A stretch of 33,087 nucleotides of DNA from Devosia sp. (GTDB taxonomy: Bacteria > Pseudomonadota > Alphaproteobacteria > Rhizobiales > Devosiaceae), in the NCBI RefSeq assembly GCF_030689745.1, contig NZ_JAUYGL010000198.1, positions 1 through 33,087 of the forward strand. The letters are read 5' to 3'. The notes below the pieces were generated by a model. It was not told the DNA's origin and searched no databases. It was given only the letters and a program-made list of their open reading frames with translations. Positions 16,943 to 25,041 of this stretch are shown in pieces (within the stretch, counting starts at the first letter, position 1; every line of letters begins with the position of its first letter). The position numbers and the translations under genes were made by a program.

Positions 16943-17932
16943 CTAGGGCAGTACCCGGTGTGGCGGCTGGTGACCGTCCATGAAGGCCCTGATATTGACG
17001 ATCACCGTCTCGCCCATCTCAACTCGCGCTTCCAGCGTTGCCGAAGCCATATGGGCGGTCAGCACCACCTTGTTTTCCTCGGCCAGCGCCAGCAGGCGCG
17101 GATTGATGCCGTTCTTGTTCTCGAACACGTCCAGCGCCGCGCCACTGAGATGGCCGGATTCGATCTCGGCCACCAGGGCAGTTTCATCGACCAGCTCGGG
17201 TCGGCTGACATTGACCACAAAGCTGCCTGGCTTCATCCGGGCCAGCCGGTCTGCCGAGAGCAGATGAAAGGTCTCTCTGGTGTGGGGAGTGTGCAGCGAG
17301 ACAATGTCCACTGCAGCGATCATCGCATCCAGATCAGGCCAATAGGTCGCCTCCAGCGGCTCTTCAATGGCGGGCGGGCGTCGATTGCGCGAGTAATAGT
17401 GGATGTTCAACCCGAACGCCTTGGCCCGCTGCGCCACTGCCGTGCCGATCCGCCCCATGCCGATTATGCCCAGCGCCTTGCCGCGCAAGCGGTGGCCCAG
17501 CATCGAGGTGGGTGACCAGCCGGCCCAGATCCCATCGCGCACCAGCATCTGTGTGCCTTCCACCAGCCGGCGCGGTAGCGCCAGCATCAGCACCATGGCC
17601 ATGTCGGCCGTGTCTTCGGTCAGCACCGAGGGCGTGTTGGTCACGGTGAGGCCGGCAGCCCAGGCGGCCTCGACATCGATATTATCGATGCCATTGCCGA
17701 ACTGGGCAATCAGCCGGACGCTCTTGGGCAGCCGGGCAATCAGGCGTGCGTCGATCTTGTCGGTGATCGAACAGACCAGCACGTCCTTGCCCGCCAGGCC
17801 GTCGATGATGTCGTCGGCCGTCAGTGTGACATCGCCATCATTGATGTCAGTCTCGAACAGCGTCGCCATCCGGGCCTCGATGGTCTCGGGCAGGCGTCGC
17901 GTCACCAGGATTTTGGGTTTGTGGCTGGCCAT
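16943..17932 (-). CDS. D-2-hydroxyacid dehydrogenase (glyoxylate/hydroxypyruvate reductase type)
   Basis: A 329-residue NAD(P)-dependent dehydrogenase. The Rossmann loop is GIIGMGRIGTAVAQRAKAFG, with VRLIAQFGNGIDNIDVEAAW before it. The catalytic Arg appears in NVSRPELVDE, the Glu in the LDVFENKNGINPRLL region and the His in LTAHMASATLEARVEMGE. The ending GHQPPHRVLP matches alphaproteobacterial D-glycerate dehydrogenases. Two signature positions differ from the usual SRG and PH. Start M-A-S-H at 17932 has GGAA upstream; the frame is open 18 codons further. The physiological substrate is not certain. Confidence 0.85.
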   Translation of the reverse strand: MASHKPKILVTRRLPETIEARMATLFETDINDGDVTLTADDIIDGLAGKDVLVCSITDKIDARLIARLPKSVRLIAQFGNGIDNIDVEAAWAAGLTVTNTPSVLTEDTADMAMVLMLALPRRLVEGTQMLVRDGIWAGWSPTSMLGHRLRGKALGIIGMGRIGTAVAQRAKAFGLNIHYYSRNRRPPAIEEPLEATYWPDLDAMIAAVDIVSLHTPHTRETFHLLSADRLARMKPGSFVVNVSRPELVDETALVAEIESGHLSGAALDVFENKNGINPRLLALAEENKVVLTAHMASATLEARVEMGETVIVNIRAFMDGHQPPHRVLP

Positions 17933-18035
17933 ACGGTTCCGGAATGGGGTCGCGGGGTGTGGAAAACCTCCCCCTTCAGCGACCATTAAGGTTCATGGGG
18001 TACTGATAGGGCAATTCGATTTTATCTGCAAAGCC

Positions 18036-18614
18036 ATGTTTGATCAGCCCCCTCATGGCGGCTTTGACCGTCATTTCCAGCGTCTTGCCCGTTCCATCGC
18101 CCTGCTATTGCTGGCGTTGCTGCCGGCTGTCCCGTCGGCGCTGGCCCAATCGGGCAATCCCAGCGGCCTGCCGCTGCCACGCTTTGCCACCACCCGATCC
18201 GAGCCGATCAATGTCCGCGTCGGCCCCGGCACCAAATATGAAGTGGCCTGGACCTATCTGAAATCGGTCATTCCGGTCGAGATCGTCCAGGAATTCGACA
18301 CCTGGCGCAAAATCCGCGATGTCGATGGTGCCGAAGGCTGGGTGCACCAGAACCTGCTCTCGGGCACTCGCGCCGGCTATGCCACGCCGCTGCTGGCCAA
18401 TGGCGAGGTCGCCCTGCGCGCCAGCCCGTCCGACAGCGCCGAGCTGCGCGCTCGTCTGGGCGCCGGCTTCAAGGTCATCATCAAGCAATGCGATGCCGTC
18501 TGGTGCGACGTCACCGCCAGCCGGCAGGACGACAATGCCCGTTCTGCCAGCTATTCCGGCCATGTGCGTCAGGAAGAACTCTGGGGTGTCTACCCCGACG
18601 AGCAGTTCGACTAA
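18036..18614 (+). CDS. Exported SH3-domain protein
   Basis: A 192-residue protein with a signal sequence (about residues 15-36: ARSIALLLLALLPAVPSALA, then QSG). Two bacterial SH3-like repeats follow: PINVRVGPGTKYEVAWTY to GWVHQNLLSG (about 52-102) and ALRASPSDSAELRARLGAGFKV to SGHVRQEELWGVYP (about 117-187). Such domains usually bind peptidoglycan peptides or other envelope ligands. ATG 18036 lacks a clear ribosome site but retains the basic N-region. The stop overlaps the convergent fhuF stop by four bases (CTAA). Its partner is unknown. Confidence 0.82.
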   Translation: MFDQPPHGGFDRHFQRLARSIALLLLALLPAVPSALAQSGNPSGLPLPRFATTRSEPINVRVGPGTKYEVAWTYLKSVIPVEIVQEFDTWRKIRDVDGAEGWVHQNLLSGTRAGYATPLLANGEVALRASPSDSAELRARLGAGFKVIIKQCDAVWCDVTASRQDDNARSASYSGHVRQEELWGVYPDEQFD

Positions 18615-19396
18615 TCCAGTTCCGCCAGCGCGTTGGCGCTCTGGCGTGCCACCCGTAGATCATTGTCCTGCTTGGGGCAGCTGGCGCAAAGCCGGTCTGG
18701 ATCGATCAGATAGTCGAGGCAACAACCCTTGCGCTTGACGATCAGCAATTCGCGTCCGTCCGGGGCCACGATGGTCTCGAGCGTTCCCTGTCCACTCAAT
18801 GCCAGCGCCGCCAGCCATTGGTCGCAATAGTCGCGGATCATCGCGACCGGCAGATCGCGCTGCCGCTGGCTCAACCAAACCATCAGGCTGAGCATGCGGT
18901 CCGCCAGCAGTCGCTTGGCGGGCAGGGGACGCAGCTTGACCAGCGCATTGACCTCCTCGAGCAACTGCGCCGTCATGGTGTTGAGCTGGCTACTGGTCGT
19001 GGCGATGCGAGCGGCGACATCGCCCTCGCGCTGCTCCCCCGGCAACAGCCGGTAGCCATTGACATGGATCCCGCGCCGCTGCTGGCTCAACCCACCCAGA
19101 TCTGGCACCGCGCCGTGGATGTGGGTGGCGATCACCGCCAGATAGGCAGGCTGCCAGATCAGATTGGTCCATAGCCGCACAGCCCAGAAGGCCGGGCCGG
19201 CTGCAGGATAAGTCACGGCCAGCGCCTGGTGCAGCTGCGCCATGAAGTCGGCATTGTCGCCGCCGGGCTGGTACCAGCCCGCGCGGGCCCGGCCGGGTTC
19301 ACCCTGCATGAAGCCCGTCATTTGCGCCGCCGTCGCGATCAGCCGCGTCGTGGCAGTGTCGGCATCATTGGGGGCAAACAGAAAGGAGCGGACCAT
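18611..19396 (-). CDS. fhuF: FhuF-type siderophore-iron reductase
   Basis: A 261-residue protein ending in the FhuF [2Fe-2S] signature: Cys225-Cys226, Cys237 and Cys240 in KGCCLDYLIDPDRLCASCPK. The preceding region (VRLWTNLIWQPAYLAVIATHIHGAVPDL, and MLSLMVWLSQRQRDLP) fits the family. It reduces ferric iron in imported siderophores in the cytoplasm. ATG 19396 is chosen; a TTG 21 codons upstream is open but gives an alanine-rich unconserved leader. It lies 5 kb from the siderophore-type importer and could serve it. Confidence 0.88.
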   Translation of the reverse strand: MVRSFLFAPNDADTATTRLIATAAQMTGFMQGEPGRARAGWYQPGGDNADFMAQLHQALAVTYPAAGPAFWAVRLWTNLIWQPAYLAVIATHIHGAVPDLGGLSQQRRGIHVNGYRLLPGEQREGDVAARIATTSSQLNTMTAQLLEEVNALVKLRPLPAKRLLADRMLSLMVWLSQRQRDLPVAMIRDYCDQWLAALALSGQGTLETIVAPDGRELLIVKRKGCCLDYLIDPDRLCASCPKQDNDLRVARQSANALAELD

Positions 19397-19494
19397 GCCT
19401 GCTTCTAGCGCCGCTGCAGCAAAGAAAAAAGCCCGCCCGGTGTCACACGGTCGGACCAATTTGCTGGCGCTGGCGCTACTTTGCCAAGAGCGCC

Positions 19495-20256
19495 TTAGAG
19501 CGCACCGCGTGCCACCGCGATGGTGGCGCGCACCGCCTCGGTATCGGTCACCGTCACCTCATATTCGCGCTCAATGGCGGTGCCGCCCATGCCGACATGG
19601 GGATTGCGGAAGGTCATGCCGCTCTTGAGGGTCTTGAGCGCGGCAAAGTGCATTTCGTCCACGCCGGTCTCGCGCCGCACCTGGGCAATCGTGTCGGCAT
19701 CCAGCCCACCACAGGCCATGATGACAATGCGCCCATCGGCAATCGCCATGCAGTCCTTGAGAATTTCGCTGCCCTCGATCGCCGTATCGCGCTGGCCACT
19801 GGTCAGCACCCGATCAACCCCGCAGGCGATCAGTGCCTCAAGCGCCGCGCGATACTCTGCTGTCATGTCAAAGGCGCGGTGGCAGGTTACCGCCATCGGT
19901 CGCGCCGCCGCAACCAGGGCGGCAGTCCGCTCCTCGTCGATACGACCATCGCTCGTCAGACAGCCAATCACCACGCCGGCGACATTGCCCATCTCGCGCA
20001 GCGCCGTGATGTCCTCGAGCATGCTGTTGAACTCGACCTCGGAATAGAGGAAGTCCCCACCGCGCGGCCGGATGATGACGTGAAACGGAATGGTCGCCAC
20101 CCGCAGCGCCTCGCGCACCACGCCCAGGCTGGGCGTCAATCCACCTTCGATCAGGCTGGCGCACAACTCCACCCGCTCCGCCCCGGCATTTTGGGCGGCG
20201 ATCAGGCCATCAGTGCCTTCGACGCAGATCTCGATCTTGAACGGCGGCTTGCGCAT
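19495..20256 (-). CDS. cutC: CutC family protein
   Basis: A 253-residue TIM-barrel protein: IEICVEGTDGLIAAQNAGAERVELCASLIEGGLTPS at the N-terminus, FHVIIRPRGGDFLYSE, GVVIGCLTSDGRIDEERT, MAVTCHRAFD, DRVLTSGQRDTA and VDEMHFAA. These are CutC hallmarks. The copper homeostasis role from E. coli is disputed and the reaction is unknown. ATG 20256 has GGAG 9 bases upstream. It is divergent from the GntR/YtrA operon, and its 5' region holds a TGTATTG element resembling those before the GntR gene. Confidence 0.92.
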   Translation of the reverse strand: MRKPPFKIEICVEGTDGLIAAQNAGAERVELCASLIEGGLTPSLGVVREALRVATIPFHVIIRPRGGDFLYSEVEFNSMLEDITALREMGNVAGVVIGCLTSDGRIDEERTAALVAAARPMAVTCHRAFDMTAEYRAALEALIACGVDRVLTSGQRDTAIEGSEILKDCMAIADGRIVIMACGGLDADTIAQVRRETGVDEMHFAALKTLKSGMTFRNPHVGMGGTAIEREYEVTVTDTEAVRATIAVARGAL

Positions 20257-20325
20257 AACTGGTCTCCAATTGGTATTGTATTGGATAGTGAACCACGCCG
20301 CTGCGGGCAAGCGGGAAAATTGCTA

Positions 20326-20379
20326 TTGACAATCCGTATTACTGTATTAGTTGTGTGGCACACTATATAGGCAATACAC
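20326..20379 (+). promoter_or_regulatory. Promoter and inverted TGTATT repeat of the YtrA-type operon
   Basis: TTGACA (20326-20331), TGTATT (20343-20348), TATATA (20364-20369) and AATACA (20373-20378) crowd the last 54 bases before ATG 20380. TGTATT and AATACA form an inverted repeat with a 24-bp spacer around TATATA; another TGTATTG lies at 20278-20284. If TATATA is the -10, transcription would start within a few bases of the ATG. The regulator itself is the likely ligand. Confidence 0.45.
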
Positions 20380-20754
20380 ATGGATGAGTTTCACACCAAC
20401 CAGCCGATCTTCGTGCAGATCCGGCAGCGGCTGGCCGAGATGATCCTGCGCGGCAACGTGGCAGAAGGCGAGGCCCTACCCTCGGTGCGCCAGATTGCCG
20501 CCGATCTGTCGGTCAATCCGCTGACGGTCACCAAGGCCTTCGATGCGCTGGTGGAAATTGGTGTGGTCGAAAAACGCAGGGGACTAGGGATGTTCGTAAA
20601 GCCGGGTGCGCGCGCCGAATTGCTGACCCATGAGCGCAAGAAATTTCTGCTGCAGGACTGGCCCCGCATTGCCGCCCAGATCAAGGCGCTCGAGCTTGAT
20701 CTCAGCACGCTCCTCAAACCCATCAATGATGATCAGGTGCACAACCATGAATGA
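20380..20754 (+). CDS. YtrA-subfamily GntR regulator
   Basis: A 124-residue protein: the winged helix QPIFVQIRQRLAEMILRG through LPSVRQIAADLSVNPLTVTKAFDALVEIGVVEKRRGLGMFV occupies residues 8-72, followed by a short roughly 50-residue helical dimerisation tail (RAELLTHERKKFLLQDW). There is no large effector domain, the definition of YtrA members, which autoregulate linked ABC exporters and are often cell-envelope or antibiotic responsive. Its last codons overlap the ATPase gene by 8 bases. ATG 20380 is fixed by the domain start; only a weak AGG is upstream. Confidence 0.92.
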   Translation: MDEFHTNQPIFVQIRQRLAEMILRGNVAEGEALPSVRQIAADLSVNPLTVTKAFDALVEIGVVEKRRGLGMFVKPGARAELLTHERKKFLLQDWPRIAAQIKALELDLSTLLKPINDDQVHNHE

Positions 20755-21661
20755 GCTTACCCTTGATCCCGCACCGCCCAGTGGTGAGCCTATTGTCACG
20801 GCCCGCGGGTTGCGCAAGAGCTTTGGCCGCAAGGAGGTCCTGCACGGCCTTGATTTCGATATTCCCGCCGGGCGGATCTATGGGCTGATCGGCCACAACG
20901 GTGCTGGCAAGACCACCGCGCTCAACGCCATGCTGGGCCTGACCGATTGCCAGGGCACCATTCGGGTGCTGGGCGAAGACCCTTTTGCCCGGCGCGCCAA
21001 GCTGATGGAAAACGTCGCCTTCATTTCCGACGTCGCCAGCCTGCCGCGTTTTCTGCGGGTGCGCGAACTGTTCGCCCTGCTCAGCAATATTCATCCCAAT
21101 TTCAGCCAGGACAAGGCGCGCGGCTTTCTCGAGGGCACCGACATCAAGCCTGAGATGAAGGTCAAGCACCTCAGCAAGGGCATGATTGCCCAGCTGCATC
21201 TGGCGGTGGTCATGGCCATCGACGCCAAGCTGCTGGTGCTCGATGAGCCCACGCTGGGCCTCGACATCACCTATCGCAAGCGCTTCTATCGCCGCCTGCT
21301 CGAAGACTACATGACCGAGGAGCGCACCCTGCTCATCACTACCCATCAGGTGGACGAGATCGAGTTCATGCTCTCCGACATCATGTTCATCCGCGATGGT
21401 GATCTGGTGCTGCACATGCAGATGGAAACCGTCAACGACAAGTTCACCCAGCTGGTGGTCACCGATCCGGCACATCTGGCGTCAGCCCGTGCCCTCAAAC
21501 CGGTTTTTGAGGAAACCCGTTTCGGCCAGACCGTGCTGATCTTTGATGGCGTGCCCCGCACCCAGCTCGAGCCGCTCGGTGCGCTATCGACACCCACCCT
21601 GTCTGACCTGTTCGTCGCCCTGATGCAGCGGCCAACCGCCAACCCGGAGCCCGCTCGATGA
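20747..21661 (+). CDS. ABC transporter ATPase of the YtrA-linked system
   Basis: A 304-residue ABC-2-type ATPase: Walker A GHNGAGKTT, degenerate signature LSKGMIAQLHLA, Walker B LLVLDEPTLGLD, switch His in ITTHQ. The C-terminal 80 residues after DGDLVLHMQM form the usual variable accessory region. It starts at an ATG overlapping the GntR gene by 8 bases. With the following permease it probably forms an exporter or envelope-stress pump; substrate unknown. Confidence 0.9.
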   Translation: MNELTLDPAPPSGEPIVTARGLRKSFGRKEVLHGLDFDIPAGRIYGLIGHNGAGKTTALNAMLGLTDCQGTIRVLGEDPFARRAKLMENVAFISDVASLPRFLRVRELFALLSNIHPNFSQDKARGFLEGTDIKPEMKVKHLSKGMIAQLHLAVVMAIDAKLLVLDEPTLGLDITYRKRFYRRLLEDYMTEERTLLITTHQVDEIEFMLSDIMFIRDGDLVLHMQMETVNDKFTQLVVTDPAHLASARALKPVFEETRFGQTVLIFDGVPRTQLEPLGALSTPTLSDLFVALMQRPTANPEPAR

Positions 21662-22575
21662 AAGCTTTCACTGCGCTGATGCATCGCGAATTCATCGAAC
21701 ACAAGGGGGCGTTTTTCCTCGGCCCCATGCTGTTGTTGGGCGTGCTGTTCGGTCTCACCATTCTGGCTTTCACCGTCGGGCGGGTCGATGTGCACCTGTC
21801 GGGTGCCCTGTTCACCGTCGCGCCGCTGATCATCTACGAAATGGGCTTTTTCGGGCTTGGCTTTGCCTGGTCGCTTTATCTGGCGGTGACCCTGTTCTTC
21901 TACTGTGCCGATGGATTTGCTGCCGACAAGCGCAACAATGCCATGCTGTTCTGGAAGTCCATGCCGGTCACCGATTTCAAGATCCTGCTCAGCAAGCTGA
22001 CGGCTGCCGTGACCATTCTGCCCGGCGTGGTGTTCGGCCTTGCTTTGCTCAGCGGCGTCCTGCTGTTCGGCGTGGCCTTTGCCACCATGTCAATCAATGG
22101 CACCGCCAGCGTCGGGACCCTGGGGGCCATTGTTGGCATCTATGGCAATGTGGCGCTCACCCTGTTCACCGCCCTGATTGCTGCCCTGCTCTGGTATCTG
22201 CCGGTGATGGCGCTGGTGGGCGCTATTGCCGCTGCCATTGGCCGCTGGGCCATCCCCATTGCGCTGCTGCTGCCCACGCTGATCTCGACCCTGGAATGGG
22301 TCACTTTAGGCGGTCTGCATCCCTTCGCCACCAATACCTGGCGGTTCCTGCAATATAGGCTTGCCGTGCCGCAGACCGACTATGTCGATACCTGGTTTGC
22401 CGCCGCCGAAACCGCCACCAGCGGTCGCCTGGGCGTGCCCCGGTTTGACGGTGTGGTCGCCTCGGGCGAGGTGCTCGCCAGCCTCGACTGGACCCAGATC
22501 GGCATCGGCATCGTCTTCGCGCTGGCCGCCATCTACCTCGCCAGCGAATACCGCCGCCGCGTCAACGACAACTAG
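21658..22575 (+). CDS. ABC-2-type permease of the YtrA-linked system
   Basis: A 305-residue membrane protein with six hydrophobic segments: about 22-42, 55-82, 114-140, 160-185, 190-215 and 280-300. A cytoplasmic loop DGFAADKRNNAMLFWKSMPVTDFKILLSK is typical of ABC-2 permeases linked to YtrA regulators. The start overlaps the ATPase stop by ATGA. There is a large periplasmic stretch (about 222-275) between the last two segments. Confidence 0.88.
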   Translation: MKAFTALMHREFIEHKGAFFLGPMLLLGVLFGLTILAFTVGRVDVHLSGALFTVAPLIIYEMGFFGLGFAWSLYLAVTLFFYCADGFAADKRNNAMLFWKSMPVTDFKILLSKLTAAVTILPGVVFGLALLSGVLLFGVAFATMSINGTASVGTLGAIVGIYGNVALTLFTALIAALLWYLPVMALVGAIAAAIGRWAIPIALLLPTLISTLEWVTLGGLHPFATNTWRFLQYRLAVPQTDYVDTWFAAAETATSGRLGVPRFDGVVASGEVLASLDWTQIGIGIVFALAAIYLASEYRRRVNDN

Positions 22576-22604
22576 GCCGACCACGGCGTGGCAGCCAGCC
22601 AGGT

Positions 22605-22626
22605 GCCGCCGCACACTTACGGCGGC
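22605..22626. repeat. Hairpin after the YtrA-linked operon
   Basis: GCCGCCG (22605-22611) and CGGCGGC (22620-22626) form a 7-bp GC stem with an 8-base loop 30 bp after the permease stop. No T-tract follows, so it may be a weak or factor-dependent terminator. Confidence 0.35.
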
Positions 22627-22716
22627 GGTACCGGGGTGACGGGGCCATCAGGTTGATCACATCGCCATTCGTGATAGACAGGGTGCCTGCCTTAATCCCG
22701 CCTTGAGAGAGCCCCG

Positions 22717-23646
22717 ATGAGCCGCAATTTTCTGGTCGTTGATCCTGAAGAGGACATGGAGGTTCTCAAGGGGCTGGCGTCGCCAATCCGGGTGAAGATC
22801 CTCAAGCTGCTGCATGTCGAAGGGGCGATGAACGGCAATGATATCGCCGAAAAACTCAGCCTGCCGCAGTCGACAGTGTCGACCAATATCCAGATCCTGG
22901 AGGGTGCAGGACTGATCCGGACGGAGACGCAAAAGGCGCGCAAGGGCAATCAGAAGATCTGTCACTCGATGTTTGACGAAGTGATGGTGATGTTCAAGGA
23001 AGACATCAAGCCATTGGCTGCCAACACCATCGAGGTGTCCATGCCCCTGGGGCTTTACACCAGTTGCGAGGTGTCGGCACCGTGCGGGCTGTGTTCGACC
23101 GAAGGGATTATCGGCTTGCTCGACGTGCCCGATACGTTTCTCGACCCGGACCGGATGAAGGCGGGTCTGCTCTGGTTCACCCGCGGTTATCTTGAGTACC
23201 AGTTTCCCAACAATGCCAAGCTGAGCCAGCAAGTGATTGAGGCCATGGAGTTTTCCATGGAGCTCAGTTCGGAGGTGCCGGGCACCTCGGCAGACTGGCC
23301 AAGCGATATCACCCTGTCGGTCAATGGCACGGAAATCGGCACCTGGATGTCGCCCGGCGACTTTGGTGACAAGCGCGGCGTCTATACCCCCGATTGGTGG
23401 AAACTGAAGGGCAGCCAATATGGCAAGCTCAAGAGTTTCCGCGTGACGACGGAGGGTAGCTATGTCGACGGCATGAAGATTTCGCCGGTGTCGTTGAGTG
23501 ATCTGGACTTGGCCAACCGCCATTCCATTCGCCTGCGCATTGCCGTCAAGCCTGATGCCAAACACCCAGGTGGTATCAATATTTTTGGTCGTGGCTTTGG
23601 CAATTATGACCAGGAGATTATCATGCGGCTGCAGACTGCCGGGTGA
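22717..23646 (+). CDS. ArsR-like HTH regulator with large C-terminal domain (COG4189 type)
   Basis: A 309-residue protein. Residues 13-82 form an ArsR-like winged helix (LKGLASPIRVKILKLLH, GNDIAEKLSLPQSTVSTNIQILEGAGLI). The remainder, about 220 residues, is not an ordinary ArsR extension: it includes a cysteine cluster SCEVSAPCGLC (CX5CX2C, about residues 110-120), FTRGYLEYQFPNNA, and a beta-rich end (DITLSVNGTEIGTWMSPGDFGDKRG, FGRGFGNYDQEI). I recall this arrangement from predicted regulators of the COG4189 kind, in some species next to glycosidase genes. The ligand is unknown, and the immediate downstream gene is an iron importer. GAGAG lies 9 bases before the ATG. Confidence 0.8.
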   Translation: MSRNFLVVDPEEDMEVLKGLASPIRVKILKLLHVEGAMNGNDIAEKLSLPQSTVSTNIQILEGAGLIRTETQKARKGNQKICHSMFDEVMVMFKEDIKPLAANTIEVSMPLGLYTSCEVSAPCGLCSTEGIIGLLDVPDTFLDPDRMKAGLLWFTRGYLEYQFPNNAKLSQQVIEAMEFSMELSSEVPGTSADWPSDITLSVNGTEIGTWMSPGDFGDKRGVYTPDWWKLKGSQYGKLKSFRVTTEGSYVDGMKISPVSLSDLDLANRHSIRLRIAVKPDAKHPGGINIFGRGFGNYDQEIIMRLQTAG

Positions 23647-24045
23647 CCGAAAATCCACCGCCAGGTGGCGCGGCAAGAGTGGCACCCTTCGATCCGTCGC
23701 TGCATCGGGCGGCAATCGGGAACACCTTGCTACCCGTGCGTCTATTGACCACATCAGGGGGTGCCGCACCTCTCTGTATTTTATATCACGGGCTCTGATT
23801 TGCATCAGAGATCAGGTGGGCAGGCAGATCGACCGGCGCTCGTCTTTTTTCCATCGCAGCATCGCGAGTGGTCCTGACCCACTGGGTTTTCTCAGGGGTT
23901 CCGTGCCCGCGATTGGATGACATCAGCTCCGGTTCCCGAGGTGTGCATTTAGCTTTTGACTCTCATAATTCGCCGGGATAGGAAACCGGACATTGACGGT
24001 CAGCTTTTGACCGTGTCCTGTTGGCTGTTCTGGATTGGAAGTCTC
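23647..24045. other. Regulatory gap of about 400 bp before the iron importer
   Basis: No convincing gene; one longer open frame crosses it but lacks any domain or start signal. It contains the perfect dyad at 23793-23810 and a TTGACT (23956-23961) that could be a -35 element of the importer promoter. I looked for Fur, Irr (ICE) and RirA (TGA-N9-TCA) patterns and found none good enough to call. Confidence 0.5.
23793..23810. repeat. Perfect 18-bp dyad, possible operator
   Basis: CTCTGAT-TTGC-ATCAGAG has two perfect 7-bp arms and a 4-bp centre, without a following T-tract. It lies about 150 bp after the ArsR-like regulator's stop and 235 bp before the binding-protein start. An operator is more likely than a terminator; the cognate regulator is unknown. 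Confidence 0.45.
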
Positions 24046-24963
24046 GTGAATCTCGCTCATACCGCAATGTTTGCCGCACTGGTTGCCGGCGCCCTGTCGT
24101 TCACCCTGCCAGCGATTGCCCAGGAAAAAGCGATTGTTCACGCGCAGGGAGAAACCACCATTTCGGGCGTTCCGGCCAAGGTGCTGGTGCAGGATTGGGC
24201 GACATTCGACAATCTCGCCGCGCTGGATATTGCGGTTGCCGGCGTCCCCTCTTCCAACGTTCCGGGCTATCTGGCCGACCAGGTTCCGGCCGATCTGCTG
24301 CAGCTCGGCTCGCTGTTCGAGCCCGATTTCGAGGGCATTGCTGCTGCGCAAGCCGATGTGTATTTCGTCGCCGCGCGTTCGGCCGCAGCATACGCAACGG
24401 CCAAGGATATCGTGCCCACCATCGATCTGTCGGTGAACAACGACGCCGTTATCGCCGGCCTCGAGAAAAACCTCACTATTCTGGGCGATATTTTCGACGT
24501 CCAGCCCAAGGCGGCCGAGTTGATCGCCGCGCTTGATGCCAAGGTTGCCGCCGTCAAAGCCGCCGCAGCGGGCAAGGGCAATGCGCTGGTACTGGTCACC
24601 AATGCCGGCAAGCTTGGCGTTTATGGTCCCGATTCGCGCGTTTCCTGGATCTACAACGAAGTCGGCATCCCTTCGGCGCTGGCCCAGGTGAAGGATGGCG
24701 ATCACGGTGGCGATGCGGTGACCTTTGAATTCCTGCTCGAGGTCAATCCGGACTGGGTGTTCGTCGTCGATCGCGACGCCGGCACCGGCGAGAACAACGG
24801 CGCTGCTGCCGCTCTGCTCGACAATGAACTGTTCAACCAGACCACTGCCGCCCAAAATGGACAGATCGTCTATCTCGACCCCCAGGCCGCCTACATCACC
24901 ATGAACGGCTATTCCGCCGTGTCGCTGATGCTTGATCAGGTTCTGGCCGGCTTCCAGAAGTAA
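24046..24963 (+). CDS. Siderophore-type periplasmic binding protein (CeuE/YclQ/FatB-like)
   Basis: A 305-residue protein with an N-terminal hydrophobic signal (cut after LPAIA, about residue 25). A class III binding-protein fold follows: KVLVQDWATFDNLAALDI, PDFEGIAAAQADVYFVAAR, LSVNNDAVIAGLEKNLTILGDIF, GKLGVYGPDSRVSWIYNEVGIP and NPDWVFVVDRDAGTG. The match is to the catecholate/citrate siderophore subgroup. GTG 24046, with GGAAG 4 bases upstream, is preferred over ATG 24067, although the signal lacks a strong basic N-region either way. First gene of a four-gene importer operon. Confidence 0.88.
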   Translation: MNLAHTAMFAALVAGALSFTLPAIAQEKAIVHAQGETTISGVPAKVLVQDWATFDNLAALDIAVAGVPSSNVPGYLADQVPADLLQLGSLFEPDFEGIAAAQADVYFVAARSAAAYATAKDIVPTIDLSVNNDAVIAGLEKNLTILGDIFDVQPKAAELIAALDAKVAAVKAAAAGKGNALVLVTNAGKLGVYGPDSRVSWIYNEVGIPSALAQVKDGDHGGDAVTFEFLLEVNPDWVFVVDRDAGTGENNGAAAALLDNELFNQTTAAQNGQIVYLDPQAAYITMNGYSAVSLMLDQVLAGFQK

Positions 24964-24982
24964 GCCTGTACGGGACCCATTT

Positions 24983-25005
24983 CCCGGCAGCCCCAGGCTG
25001 CCGGG
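24983..25005 (+). repeat. Intra-operon hairpin after the iron binding-protein gene
   Basis: CCCGGCAGCC (24983-24992), loop CCA, GGCTGCCGGG (24996-25005): a perfect 10-bp GC stem 20 bp after the binding-protein stop and 36 bp before the permease start. With no T-tract it is more likely a 3'-end stabiliser or partial attenuator than a full terminator. Confidence 0.6.
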
Positions 25006-25041
25006 TTCTGCTATTTTCACGGCACCGATTGGGGCAGCCGG

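Noticed and set aside
23498..23920. A 140-codon frame running from inside the HTH regulator gene into the gap
   Set aside because: It is out of frame with the real gene and has no domain; the composition is that of a shadow frame.
23940..24000. Fur, Irr or RirA box before the iron importer
   Set aside because: Only partial matches such as TGA-N9-TTC were found; not strong enough to report as a site.
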